The notes: generated from the sequence alone by a model not told the origin. A DNA stretch of 64,000 bases from Candidatus Thorarchaeota archaeon (GCA_004524595.1 SDOA01000001.1:1-64000); one strand, 5' to 3'. Shown: positions 35,139 through 43,837, counted from the stretch's first letter. Program-made: numbers and translations.

Positions 35139-35150
35139 GAACACATGTTC
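35139..35150. promoter_or_regulatory. GAACACATGTTC palindrome at the 99-aa gene start
   Basis: Ends 9 bp upstream of the ATG (minus strand), i.e. over the likely transcription start. Same GAACAYRTGTTC family as the three copies at 34.5-34.8 kb. Confidence 0.65.
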
Positions 35151-35163
35151 TGATTTTCAATTT

Positions 35164-35181
35164 GTGTAATACAAGGAATAC
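35164..35181. repeat. Last heptad pair of the series
   Basis: GTGTAATAC (35164-35172) and AAGGAATAC (35173-35181) in the divergent gap between the 99-aa gene and LKR. No further good tandem pair is seen to the right of this point in the window. Confidence 0.55.
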
Positions 35182-35269
35182 ATGGCCGGCAGGGAAAAGT
35201 TAAAGCCTAGATAATATGGCACACACATGTACCATAACATCCACCCCTACTTGAAAAGGAGGAAAGTGA

Positions 35270-36571
35270 ATGAATCGGATTGGATTGCGTAAGGAAGAGA
35301 AGGCCTTTGAAACCCGGGTAGCACTTATTCCTGATCAAGTTAAAACATTGAAGGAAGAATATGGTATCGACTTTGTTATTGAACCCAGTAATCAGAGAGC
35401 ATTTGATGAAGATGAATTTGCAAAGGTTGGTGCTGAGGTAATCCCTCTGAAAGGCAGTGGAGTTCAAGTAGTTCTGGGTATCAAAGAAATGCCAAATGAT
35501 TTCTTTGAAAGAGACATTGTATACTTATTTTTTAGTCATACAATTAAAGGGCAAAAATACAACATGCCTATGCTAAAACAAATTATTGAAGTTGGAGCGA
35601 CTCTAATAGACTACGAAAGAGTTGTAGATGAAAAGGGAAGACGTCTAATCTTTTTTGGAAATTGGGCTGGAATGGCTGGCATTTCAGATACCCTACGAGT
35701 GCTTGGAAAACGTCTTGAATTTGAAGGCTTAAGTCCTAATCCTTTTGCAAATATGAAAGCAACTCTCGAATTGAAAGATTTGAATGAAGTGAAAGATGAG
35801 TTTAGACTTCTAGGAAGGAGAATAAAAGAACAGGGGCTACCAAAACAGCTTACACCATTCATAGTAGGATTTGCTGGTTATGGAAATGTTTCACGTGGAG
35901 CTCAAGAATTATTCGATATTCTACCACATGAAGTAGTAGAACCAGAGAATCTAGCAAAACTCATACCCAGAAAAGACCTACTCTACAAATGTGTTTTCAA
36001 AGAGAAAGATACGGTACGACCTATTGACCCATCAGAAGAATTCGACCTACAGGACTATTATAATCGTGGGACATCGGGTTATGCTGGCATTTTTCATGAA
36101 TATGTTGATGGTCTCACTGTAATTATGAACTGTATCTACTGGGCAGATAAATACCCCCGTTTAATCTCCAAGGAATTCATTAGAAAACACTGGAAAGATG
36201 GTAGAAGAAAGCTCCGAGTTATTGGAGATATATCCTGCGATATTGGAGGAGCTATTGAATTCACACTCAAGTGCACAAACCCTGCAGAACCAGCTTTTGT
36301 GTACCTCGTTAATGAAGATAGTATAAGACTTGGTGTTGAGGGAGATGGACCCGTCATCATGGCAGTTGATAATCTTCCCTGCGAGCTGCCACGTGAAGCA
36401 TCTACTTCTTTTGGTACAACTCTTCTTGATTTCGTTCCTGCTCTTTCCAAAGCAGACTTCAAAAAACCCTTCGAAGATCTCGATCTACCAAAATCAATGA
36501 GAGATGCTGTAATTGTCTATAGAGGAAATCTTACCAAAAACTACGAATATCTCAAAGAATATCTCAATTAA
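35270..36571 (+). CDS. Lysine-ketoglutarate reductase (saccharopine-forming), AASS N-half type
   Basis: 433 residues, start preceded by AAAGGAGG. The N-terminal IGLRKEEKAFETRVALIPDQ, FFSHTIKGQKYNMPML, LIDYERVVDEKGRRLIFFGNWAGMAG, and GFAGYGNVSRGAQELFDILP align by eye with the LKR half of eukaryotic alpha-aminoadipic semialdehyde synthase (FFSHTIKAQ..NM, LIDYEKMVD..G.R...FGQWAG). Later IGDISCDIGGAIEF and DNLPCELPREAS also match. It joins lysine and 2-oxoglutarate to saccharopine. Followed by the SDH gene after 13 bp. Confidence 0.9.
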   Translation: MNRIGLRKEEKAFETRVALIPDQVKTLKEEYGIDFVIEPSNQRAFDEDEFAKVGAEVIPLKGSGVQVVLGIKEMPNDFFERDIVYLFFSHTIKGQKYNMPMLKQIIEVGATLIDYERVVDEKGRRLIFFGNWAGMAGISDTLRVLGKRLEFEGLSPNPFANMKATLELKDLNEVKDEFRLLGRRIKEQGLPKQLTPFIVGFAGYGNVSRGAQELFDILPHEVVEPENLAKLIPRKDLLYKCVFKEKDTVRPIDPSEEFDLQDYYNRGTSGYAGIFHEYVDGLTVIMNCIYWADKYPRLISKEFIRKHWKDGRRKLRVIGDISCDIGGAIEFTLKCTNPAEPAFVYLVNEDSIRLGVEGDGPVIMAVDNLPCELPREASTSFGTTLLDFVPALSKADFKKPFEDLDLPKSMRDAVIVYRGNLTKNYEYLKEYLN

Positions 36572-36584
36572 GAGGGACTAGAAT

Positions 36585-37907
36585 ATGAAGAAAGTATTAT
36601 GTTTAGGGGCTGGACTCGTGGCCCGTCCATTTATCCACTATCTTAGTGAACATGGCTATCATGTCATTGTAGCCAGTAGGACTAAAGCGAAAGCAGAAAA
36701 GCTAATAGTTGGCTGTAAAAATGCTGAACTTGTTGCATTCAATATTTCAAAAGATGATAATCTTCTTGAAGAACTTACTGCCAAAGTCGATCTTGTCTGT
36801 TCATTATTACCATATACATATCATGTAAAGGCTGCCAAAGTTGCTATTAAACACAGAAAACCATTCTGTACGACATCATACATTTCTGATGAGATGAGAT
36901 CTCTAGAGGATGATGCAAACAGAGCTGGAGTTTTAATACTAAATGAATGTGGTGTTGATCCTGGAATAGACCATATGAGTGCTATGCAAATAATCGACCA
37001 TGTACATAATAATAATGGGAAAATCCTAAGCTTCACATCATTTACAGGTGGTCTCCCTGCACCTGATTCTAATAACAATCCTTATGGATACAAACTTTCT
37101 TGGAGTCCTCGAGGTGTTCTTCTTGCCGGAAGAAATGATGCTCATTTCTTGAAAGATGGTAAAGAAGTCAAAATCAAAGGTGCTGATTTGTTTCAAAATT
37201 GTGAGCAAATGGACGTTCCAGGAATGGGAATCTTCGAAGGATACCCAAACCGTGATAGCATGTCGTACATAGAAATCTATGATATCCCTGAAACCAAGAC
37301 GATGCTCCGAGGTACTTTCAGAAATATCGGGTGGTGTGAAACATTAGATACAATTGCCGACCTAGGTCTTTTAGATATTGAAGAGAGATCTTTCAATACC
37401 ATGACCTATGCTGATCTAATGCGAAGTCTCACTTCTAACAAGAGCAACAATCTCAAAGAAGCTGTAGCAAAGGTTGCTAGGATAGATACCACCAGTAAAA
37501 TATTATCGCGGCTCGAATGGTTAGGTCTCTTTGAAGAGAAACCAATTCCACAGGATGTTAACACAAAACTCGATGCATTATGCCATCTTTTTGAAGAGAA
37601 GATGAATTATGCACCAGGTGAGCGCGATATGATTGTAATGCATCATGAATTCATTGTTGAGTACCCAGACAAGAAACAAAAAATCACATCAACTTTGATC
37701 GATTACGGAATTCCAAACGGGGACAGTTCAATGTCAAGAACAGTTGCACTTCCTGTTGCAATAGCAAGCAAAATGATTCTGGAGGGAAAAATCAAACTTA
37801 CTGGAGTACATCGACCAATCATTCATGAAATATATGAACCAATATTATCTGAGTTAGCCCAGCTTGGGATTTCGTTAAAAGAACACATAATCAATCTAGA
37901 TGATTAG
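36585..37907 (+). CDS. Saccharopine dehydrogenase (glutamate-forming), AASS C-half type
   Basis: 440 residues. The N-terminal Rossmann motif VLCLGAGLVARPFIHYLSEHGYHVIVASR, LLPYTYHVKAAKVAI, LNECGVDPGIDHMSAM, and SFTGGLPAPDSNNNPYGYKLSWSPRGVL match the SDH half of eukaryotic AASS. It oxidises saccharopine to aminoadipate semialdehyde plus glutamate. It lies in an operon with LKR. Fusing this pair end to end would give the eukaryotic bifunctional enzyme. Confidence 0.93.
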   Translation: MKKVLCLGAGLVARPFIHYLSEHGYHVIVASRTKAKAEKLIVGCKNAELVAFNISKDDNLLEELTAKVDLVCSLLPYTYHVKAAKVAIKHRKPFCTTSYISDEMRSLEDDANRAGVLILNECGVDPGIDHMSAMQIIDHVHNNNGKILSFTSFTGGLPAPDSNNNPYGYKLSWSPRGVLLAGRNDAHFLKDGKEVKIKGADLFQNCEQMDVPGMGIFEGYPNRDSMSYIEIYDIPETKTMLRGTFRNIGWCETLDTIADLGLLDIEERSFNTMTYADLMRSLTSNKSNNLKEAVAKVARIDTTSKILSRLEWLGLFEEKPIPQDVNTKLDALCHLFEEKMNYAPGERDMIVMHHEFIVEYPDKKQKITSTLIDYGIPNGDSSMSRTVALPVAIASKMILEGKIKLTGVHRPIIHEIYEPILSELAQLGISLKEHIINLDD

Positions 37908-37939
37908 ATTTTACATACAAAATGTAGAAGACATTCTGA

Positions 37940-38611
37940 TTACTCTCTCACTCTCATTTGAATTGCCGCCAGAAGCTCTTCTGCTCTTTCAGTCTCTCTC
38001 TGAACTTCCTTTATCTCAGTTCTCAAACGATATGTGTATCCCGACCTATTACCATAACGTTCAAGATGACCCTTGCCATTATCCCACATTCGAGCGAGGT
38101 ATGTAGATGCAGTGCTCTTTGGTAAATCCTCACTAAAGGAATCCTCATAGATTTCTGCGACATCTAGTGATGAGAACTTTCCGTGTTTAAAAGAGGCATA
38201 GATGATAATTTGCATCTTTTCATAATTACTCATTGATTCAAAACGATTCTCATCAAATCCAGATTCTGAAACTTCTTCAATGATTTCTGTAAATGTGTAT
38301 CCTGTACTTGTTTCTAAAAATACTTTGAATTTTGCAAACATTTCATCAATGCTTCCGCCTTTAACTTGAAAACTAGACTCTTCACCCATAGTTTCATCTG
38401 AAACAAGTATCTTGAAATCGAATGGTGATTCTGTGAGTGATAATATCTTTTTAAATCGGTTAAGAGCTTCTCCCGGACTTACATATTTACATTGAAATAT
38501 CTCACGGAGACCTGGAGCTGAACTATATGTGAATTCATAGACATAATTTGTTCGTTCTCCATCGCTCACAATCTTCACCTTATCTAGAGACTGATCTCTA
38601 TTTTCATTCAC
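37940..38611 (-). CDS. Putative winged-helix protein, 223 aa
   Basis: Starts with GTG (VNENRDQSLDK). The N-terminal 100 residues form a beta-rich domain (TNYVYEFTYSS..., FDFKILVSDETMG). Residues about 130-195 look like a winged helix (MQIIIYASFKHGKFSSLDVAEIYED...LPKSTASTYLARMWDNGKGHLERYG). The protein ends in a charged helix. It could be a regulator; the promoter region upstream holds many ATTCACA repeats and an ORB-like box. It is convergent with the saccharopine operon. Confidence 0.65.
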   Translation of the reverse strand: MNENRDQSLDKVKIVSDGERTNYVYEFTYSSAPGLREIFQCKYVSPGEALNRFKKILSLTESPFDFKILVSDETMGEESSFQVKGGSIDEMFAKFKVFLETSTGYTFTEIIEEVSESGFDENRFESMSNYEKMQIIIYASFKHGKFSSLDVAEIYEDSFSEDLPKSTASTYLARMWDNGKGHLERYGNRSGYTYRLRTEIKEVQRETERAEELLAAIQMRVRE

Positions 38612-39048
38612 AAATAATTACAGCTGTCAACCAAATAAGTGTGAGTATGTGAATTATATATACAGAGATAAGGTGTACATAGCTCGTTTGTTAGGATAAG
38701 CAACACGTCCACTCCGTATCTTGTGTGGTCACGTCCTTTACTATCTCTTAATCAATAGAAAAGCATTATGAATGCTTTAAAATGAAAAATAAGCATATTC
38801 TCCATCATATTAATCATTCACTGGATTATATACTGTGTGAATGGAGTAGTAAACATTTCATAGCTCTGCTCACTCGTTTCCAATGGAAACGAAGGGGTGT
38901 CGCCATTCACAATGATTACAAGATATATCAATGTTGAATTTACTTCAAAGAGCGAGCAAAAGACTGTTTTTAAAAGTAGATTCACAATATTGGCGCCATT
39001 CACACAAATATCCTGTGAATTAGTGTTGATGAATTAAACATGTGAAAG
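38612..39048. promoter_or_regulatory. 437-bp gap with ATTCACA repeats, hairpin and an ORB-like box
   Basis: No gene visible. ATTCAC(A) or its complement occurs at least seven times, among them inverted pairs CATTCAC/GTGAATG (38815-38821 and 38837-38843) and CATTCACA/TGTGAAT (38997-39004 and 39014-39020); single copies at 38606, 38648, 38904 and 38980. A perfect hairpin AAGCATT-ATG-AATGCTT sits at 38761-38777. The ORB-like box is listed separately. Confidence 0.6.
38876..38900 (+). other. ORB-like box (third copy)
   Basis: GTTTCCAATGGAAACGAAGG followed by GGTGT: the best match in the window to the archaeal origin recognition box, with a perfect GTTTCC/GGAAAC dyad and a G-string. It stands alone; no second box facing it is visible within the gap. 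It may be an accessory initiator site, about 4.1 kb from the paired boxes. Confidence 0.6.
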
Positions 39049-40035
39049 CTATATAGGAAGCAAGAAATCTGTTGGACACTCACCCATGACAATTTGCTGA
39101 TAGATTTCACCTGTGCAATTATTTGTCACATCTTCTAGTCTTCCTCTTACTCTGACTAACATACCAGATGAAGCTTGTTCAGTGAATCGTCCGCGGTAGC
39201 TAACAAGTTTTTTGATCTTTGGGTATTCTAAAGATTTCACTATATATTCACATGGAGTAAATATCGATTGTGAAACATCTTTAACCACACAATTCATTTC
39301 ACAAAAACCTCGCATCTTTGTAGTAATTGTACCATACTCCTCTTTAACATCGCAAGGTTTCTTTACTAAACGAATATAGAAATGATATGGCTCAAAAATA
39401 CCCTGCAACAATTTCTCGTGCTCAATTTTTTTGAGAATTGAATGATACTCTTCCAATCTCCTCCACCTAAATCGAACATGAGTATCAAGTAGATTTCCTG
39501 AGTATCGTTTTAAGTCATGAATCTGATCGAACATCTCTTGTATCCTATTATAAAACCTGTAACATGCTGCACTCCCATATATAACCAAATCAATATCAGA
39601 TGACTCAATTATAGTACCTGTAAGCTGTGATCCAGTAACTCCAATATCCAGTTTTTTTATATTAGCAATCTGTTCTAATTTATTAGCCAGCTCAATTGTC
39701 GCTCTTGAGAGATCATCTTTGACCATAGCTTTTTTCATACTATCAAGATATTCAACAGGATTAAGAGAAATCTTTACCATCTCTCTTGGAACTGATTGTA
39801 ATACTCTTCCATGGGTTTTACTATACCACAAATAATAGGGAAAATTCTTCTTCAGATACTCTTCACGTTCATAAAAATTGCTTATCTTTCGAAAGCCTCT
39901 TCGCTCACCATCGACATCTGGTACGTATCTCACATACGCAATAATGCGATCTTCCGGATGCATTATTCCTTTGACTTCAAAAATCAAATCATCTGAGCTA
40001 ATAACAAAACATCCCTCAATAATATCATTCAACAT
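39049..40035 (-). CDS. Predicted nucleotidyltransferase (pol-beta superfamily) with extra domains
   Basis: 328 residues. Residues about 118-155 hold GVTGSQLTGTIIESSDIDLVIYG: the G-S helix and D-x-D of pol-beta-type nucleotidyltransferases. The N-terminal ~90 residues are a separate beta-rich domain with KISNFYEREEYLKKNFPYYLWYSK. The C-terminal ~90 residues contain four Cys and a final beta-barrel-like part (SGMLVRVRGRLEDVTN). Known in archaea as an uncharacterised predicted nucleotidyltransferase; the substrate is unknown. It is divergent from the next gene with a 66-bp gap. Confidence 0.75.
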   Translation of the reverse strand: MLNDIIEGCFVISSDDLIFEVKGIMHPEDRIIAYVRYVPDVDGERRGFRKISNFYEREEYLKKNFPYYLWYSKTHGRVLQSVPREMVKISLNPVEYLDSMKKAMVKDDLSRATIELANKLEQIANIKKLDIGVTGSQLTGTIIESSDIDLVIYGSAACYRFYNRIQEMFDQIHDLKRYSGNLLDTHVRFRWRRLEEYHSILKKIEHEKLLQGIFEPYHFYIRLVKKPCDVKEEYGTITTKMRGFCEMNCVVKDVSQSIFTPCEYIVKSLEYPKIKKLVSYRGRFTEQASSGMLVRVRGRLEDVTNNCTGEIYQQIVMGECPTDFLLPI

Positions 40036-40101
40036 ATCAGGCTCTCTTGTAATATGTTGATAGTATGATATTAAAGCAGTTTCTTTTACAATTATGTTAT
40101 A

Positions 40102-41304
40102 ATGAATATCAAGTCTGATTTCGGAATATATGATAAATATCCTGACCTTGTCTATTTTGATTCTGCCAGTACAACACTTGTCCCAAAGATATCTACATCA
40201 GCAATGACTACTTTTCTTGATACTATTGTTGCTTCTGCTCGTAGAGGAGCTCACAAACTAGCACTTAGAGGAAGTGATGCAGTAGAGAGTGTCAGAACCT
40301 CTCTAGCCCAATTTCTTGCAACAGAGTCTTCATCAATTTCATTTCAAAAATCAATTCCTTCCGCGGTTGCATCATTAGTATATGGGTATAATTGGAAACG
40401 AAATGGCAAAACAAAGATTGCAATCTCCCAAAATGAAGAAAATTCTGTTTTGGTCGCAGCACTCAGAGCTGCCGAAGTATTAGATTTAGATGTTGAAATT
40501 ATCGCTCTTGAAATAGATGGTTCTCTATCATTGAATTCCTTGGAACAGATTGTCAATGATAAGACTGGAATTGTTGCTGTAGGTCATATTCTACCTGGTA
40601 TAGGTACTAAAAATCCACTAAGAGAGGTAGAAAAAATAGTCCATAATCATGACGCGCTTCTGCTGACGGACATCACAAGGTCCATTGGTGTGACCAAAGA
40701 ATCCCTATTAGATTATGGATGTGATATACTTTTATTTTCTGCAAATATCGGATTAATGGGCCCACCCGGATTAGCAATTCAATGGATAACACCGTCTTTA
40801 AATCTAAATCACACTCCAGGAATTCTTGGAGGGTCTTCAGTATCGAACGTCCATGCCAAAACTTATGAAATTGCGTTTGGGCCTGATAAATTTGAATCGG
40901 GTTATATTAATGTGCCAGCAATTATTGGACTTGGGAGATCAATTGAATACCTTAGGAGTCTACATGACAAAGGTCTGTTAGACCATCTTGCTGGTATATC
41001 ACGCTACATGAAGAAACGATTGAGTGAAATCGATAATTTGACTCTTTATGGTAACTATGATGATTCATGTACCATTTTTGGATTCAATCTAAGTGAATCT
41101 TCTGAAGTTGGCTGTCATGATGTTGCACTATTCTTAGATGAAGCAAATATAGCAGTTAGAAGCGGGCTTGTCTGTGCACATCCATTAGTTCAATCAATTA
41201 CACGTAATGGTCTCATTCAGGTTTCTATTCATGGTTATAATTCAACCAGTGATATCGATTACTTGGCTGATACATTGATTATTATTAATGAACAGCTTCT
41301 ATAG
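40102..41304 (+). CDS. Cysteine desulfurase-like class V aminotransferase without the PLP lysine
   Basis: 400 residues. YLDSAST-like YFDSASTTLVP start, HILPGIGTKNPLREVEKIVHNHDALLLTDITRSIG, and RSGLVCAHPL align with SufS/CsdA. At the PLP-lysine site, SufS has FSGHKLYGPTG; here the sequence is FSANIGLMGPPG with no Lys, and the VDGAQ block reads LTDITRS. The sulfur-carrying Cys (GLVCAHP) is kept. Either it is a non-catalytic homologue or it has changed chemistry. No scaffold genes (SufBCD, IscU) are adjacent. Confidence 0.8.
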   Translation: MNIKSDFGIYDKYPDLVYFDSASTTLVPKISTSAMTTFLDTIVASARRGAHKLALRGSDAVESVRTSLAQFLATESSSISFQKSIPSAVASLVYGYNWKRNGKTKIAISQNEENSVLVAALRAAEVLDLDVEIIALEIDGSLSLNSLEQIVNDKTGIVAVGHILPGIGTKNPLREVEKIVHNHDALLLTDITRSIGVTKESLLDYGCDILLFSANIGLMGPPGLAIQWITPSLNLNHTPGILGGSSVSNVHAKTYEIAFGPDKFESGYINVPAIIGLGRSIEYLRSLHDKGLLDHLAGISRYMKKRLSEIDNLTLYGNYDDSCTIFGFNLSESSEVGCHDVALFLDEANIAVRSGLVCAHPLVQSITRNGLIQVSIHGYNSTSDIDYLADTLIIINEQLL

Positions 41305-41322
41305 AATAATACTAAACAAGTA

Positions 41323-41571
41323 TTATTGTAGTATAAAATTAGGTGGAAAGAACACAAAATACTGTACAGTAATAGCTAAAAGAATACCACTAAAAACCAA
41401 TCCCTTCCCTCTCTTTTGGTTCACTTCTGTAAACCATAATATTGCACCTACGAGAACTACAACAAAAGATGATATATTCCCTATAAAAATCAGGAAGCCC
41501 CAAATCTCTGCAAAATATCCTGCAATAAGATTAGCAAAATCTGCAAGTGGACTTAGAATCTGGAACTGCAT
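41323..41571 (-). CDS. Small membrane protein, 82 aa
   Basis: Two hydrophobic segments, about residues 20-47 (AEIWGFLIFIGNISSFVVVLVGAILWF) and 57-75 (GLVFSGILLAITVQYFVFF), with KRGKG between. It may be a TrbC/VirB2-like or holin-like small protein; no family is certain. An overlapping plus-strand frame (41288-41734) is considered non-coding. Confidence 0.6.
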   Translation of the reverse strand: MQFQILSPLADFANLIAGYFAEIWGFLIFIGNISSFVVVLVGAILWFTEVNQKRGKGLVFSGILLAITVQYFVFFPPNFILQ

Positions 41572-41620
41572 TATTGAATCCTCACATATTATTCATGAAT
41601 GCATTGATAATATAAAGTCA

Positions 41621-43441
41621 TCAAAGTACTGTGACAGATTTTGCCAGATTGCGGGGCATATCTGGATCGTATCCTTTTCTCAATGCCATATAATAGCTAA
41701 AGAGTTGAAGCGGAACTATGAATGCCATTGTTGAAAATTCTGGTTCAACTCTTTCAGCAATAGTGAAAACAAAATCAGAGAGCTTGCTTAGTTCGATATC
41801 ATCTTTAAATATGACAGAGATTACAAAAGCTCCTCTAGCTTTCATTTCCATTATATTCCCAATCATCCTATTTCGAGTGTCATCGTTTGGCACAATAAAA
41901 ATAACAGGAAAGCCACTTTGAACAAGAGCAATTGGGCCATGCTTTGACTCGCCAGCTGAGTATGCTTCTGCATGATTGTAAGCTATCTCTTTCAACTTCA
42001 AGGCCGCTTCCTCTGCAGTTGCAATTGATACTCCTCTTCCTAGAAAGAGAAGACTTGATTTCTCATATAGGTCTCCAGCAAGTTTCCTTGCACGTTCTTC
42101 GTTTCGTGATATCGTTTCAGCAATAATATCAGGTATTCTCTCTAAGAAATCTCTCTTTTTCAATATCTCTTTTTTATTGGCAAAACCAGATAGTTTACCA
42201 AGAAATAAGGCAAGTAGCGCAAGAGCTGTAAGTTGAACCATGAAGGTCTTTGTGGCTGCAACTCCAATTTCCGGTCCTGCCTGTGTGATTATCGTATAAT
42301 CTGCAATACGTGTAATAGAGCTTCCAACAACATTTGTTATTGCAATCACTTTAACTCCTTTTTCTTTTGCATATTTTACTGCAGTAAGAGTATCAGTCGT
42401 TTCTCCTGACTGTGTAATAGCAATAATACAATCATCTGTTGATAAAGCTCCATATACGGTATCTTGAAAATCACTAGCAAGCTCAAAAGAAGCTACAATC
42501 CCAGCAATTGACGCAAACATATGTCTTCCAGCTAGTGCTGCATGACCTGAAGTACCCATTGCTAACATAAATACTCTCTTTGAAGAGAATATTATTTTTG
42601 CAGCCTCTTCAATTACTTCATCTCTAAGCCTGAGGGTATTCTTAACAGCGTCAGGTTGCTCATGTATCTCTTTTAGCATGAAGTGGGGATAACCACTCTT
42701 TTGCGCTTGATCAGCTGTCCAACTGACTTTGATACTTTCACGATTAACTTTGCTATCATCTGATAATCTCTCAATTTTGACTTCATCACTAGAAAGACAC
42801 GCTATCTCACCATCAAGGAGTAGAATCATATCATTCGTCATAGGCAAAAATGCAGGAATATCCGAGGAAACGTATGATACATCTTTTTTTCTACCAATTA
42901 CCAATGGATTGCCATCGCGTGTACATACTATCTTGTGTTCTTTTGTGCTCATGACTACAATAGCATATGTACCCTCAATACGTTTAGTAACCTCTTTGAC
43001 TGCTCTAACAAGACTCAATCCGTTTTTTATATAATCCTCAATCATATGCGGAATAATTTCTGTATCTGTTTCAGATTTGAATTTATGACCTTTTTCGCTA
43101 AGTTCTGCACGAAGTTCTAAGAAATTATCGATGACACCATTATGAACAACTGCAATCTCATCTTTACAATCGAAGTGCGGGTGTGCATTAAGCATGGATG
43201 GAATACCATGGGTTGCCCATCTAGTATGTCCAATGCCTATTGATCCTGGCATATCATCAAGATTATGCTTCTTGTGAACTTCGTCAACTTTTCCCTTATC
43301 TTTTTTCATGTATATTTTCTGGTTCTCTATTGTGGTTACTCCAACAGAATCATAACCTCGGTATTCTAGTCGTTTTAATGCTTGGTGAATGAATGGTGCT
43401 ACATCACCACGTTTCTGTACGACGCCAATTATGCCACACAT
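41621..43441 (-). CDS. glmS: Glutamine-fructose-6-phosphate aminotransferase (isomerizing)
   Basis: 606 residues. MCGIIGVVQKRG puts the catalytic Cys at position 2; GHTRWATHGIPS and HNGVIDNFLELR complete the glutaminase domain. Two SIS domains follow: MLAMGTSGHAALAGRH, ITQSGETTDTL, and FLGRGVSIATAEEAALKLKEIAYNHAEAYSAGESKHGP; the C-terminus is DMPRNLAKSVTVL. It makes glucosamine-6-phosphate for N-glycans and UDP-GlcNAc. Confidence 0.97.
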   Translation of the reverse strand: MCGIIGVVQKRGDVAPFIHQALKRLEYRGYDSVGVTTIENQKIYMKKDKGKVDEVHKKHNLDDMPGSIGIGHTRWATHGIPSMLNAHPHFDCKDEIAVVHNGVIDNFLELRAELSEKGHKFKSETDTEIIPHMIEDYIKNGLSLVRAVKEVTKRIEGTYAIVVMSTKEHKIVCTRDGNPLVIGRKKDVSYVSSDIPAFLPMTNDMILLLDGEIACLSSDEVKIERLSDDSKVNRESIKVSWTADQAQKSGYPHFMLKEIHEQPDAVKNTLRLRDEVIEEAAKIIFSSKRVFMLAMGTSGHAALAGRHMFASIAGIVASFELASDFQDTVYGALSTDDCIIAITQSGETTDTLTAVKYAKEKGVKVIAITNVVGSSITRIADYTIITQAGPEIGVAATKTFMVQLTALALLALFLGKLSGFANKKEILKKRDFLERIPDIIAETISRNEERARKLAGDLYEKSSLLFLGRGVSIATAEEAALKLKEIAYNHAEAYSAGESKHGPIALVQSGFPVIFIVPNDDTRNRMIGNIMEMKARGAFVISVIFKDDIELSKLSDFVFTIAERVEPEFSTMAFIVPLQLFSYYMALRKGYDPDMPRNLAKSVTVL

Positions 43442-43525
43442 ACATTGAATTCCTCAAAGGTCGAATATGGAATTCTTACATAATTATGCAAAAAGGGTTT
43501 GTATTTGGATAGAAATGCACTAAAT

Positions 43526-43837
43526 CTATCCAGTCAACTCAATTTCAATATAGACTGAATCAGGAATTCTCACACGCATTATTTGGCGGATTGCTCTTTC
43601 ATCGGCATCGATATCAATTAGCCGTTTATGAACTCGCATTTCCCATTTGTCCCATGACTCTGATCCCTGACCACAAGGGGTCTTTCGTGTGGGAATTACC
43701 ATTCTCCGCGTTGGTAATGGAATTGGACCTGCCATTCGGACACCAGTTTTTCTAGTAATTCGTTTGATTTGATTACAGACTCCGTCTAAATGTTCGGTAC
43801 TGGTGCTTGATAATCGTATTCTTGCTCTTTGAGTCAT
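43526..43837 (-). CDS. rpsJ: Ribosomal protein uS10
   Basis: 103 residues from [61 protein letters not shown] is the archaeal/eukaryotic S10 signature. The frame is open 28 codons further upstream, but that part is outside the family. It is usually next to EF-1A in archaea; here it is apart, beside glmS and divergent from ipk. Confidence 0.97.
   Translation of the reverse strand: MTQRARIRLSSTSTEHLDGVCNQIKRITRKTGVRMAGPIPLPTRRMVIPTRKTPCGQGSESWDKWEMRVHKRLIDIDADERAIRQIMRVRIPDSVYIEIELTG

Noticed and set aside
22539..35200. CRISPR array
   Set aside because: The recurring 9-mers are too short, have no unique spacers of constant length and no cas genes are nearby.
35233..35256. Fourth ORB-like box before the LKR gene (CACCCCTACTTGAAAAG)
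   Set aside because: Has a G-string complement but not the TGGAAA dyad; it overlaps the LKR leader and Shine-Dalgarno region.
41288..41734. Plus-strand 148-aa frame between the desulfurase-like gene and glmS
   Set aside because: It overlaps a minus-strand frame with clear TM helices and the 3' end of glmS, and its composition is not protein-like.
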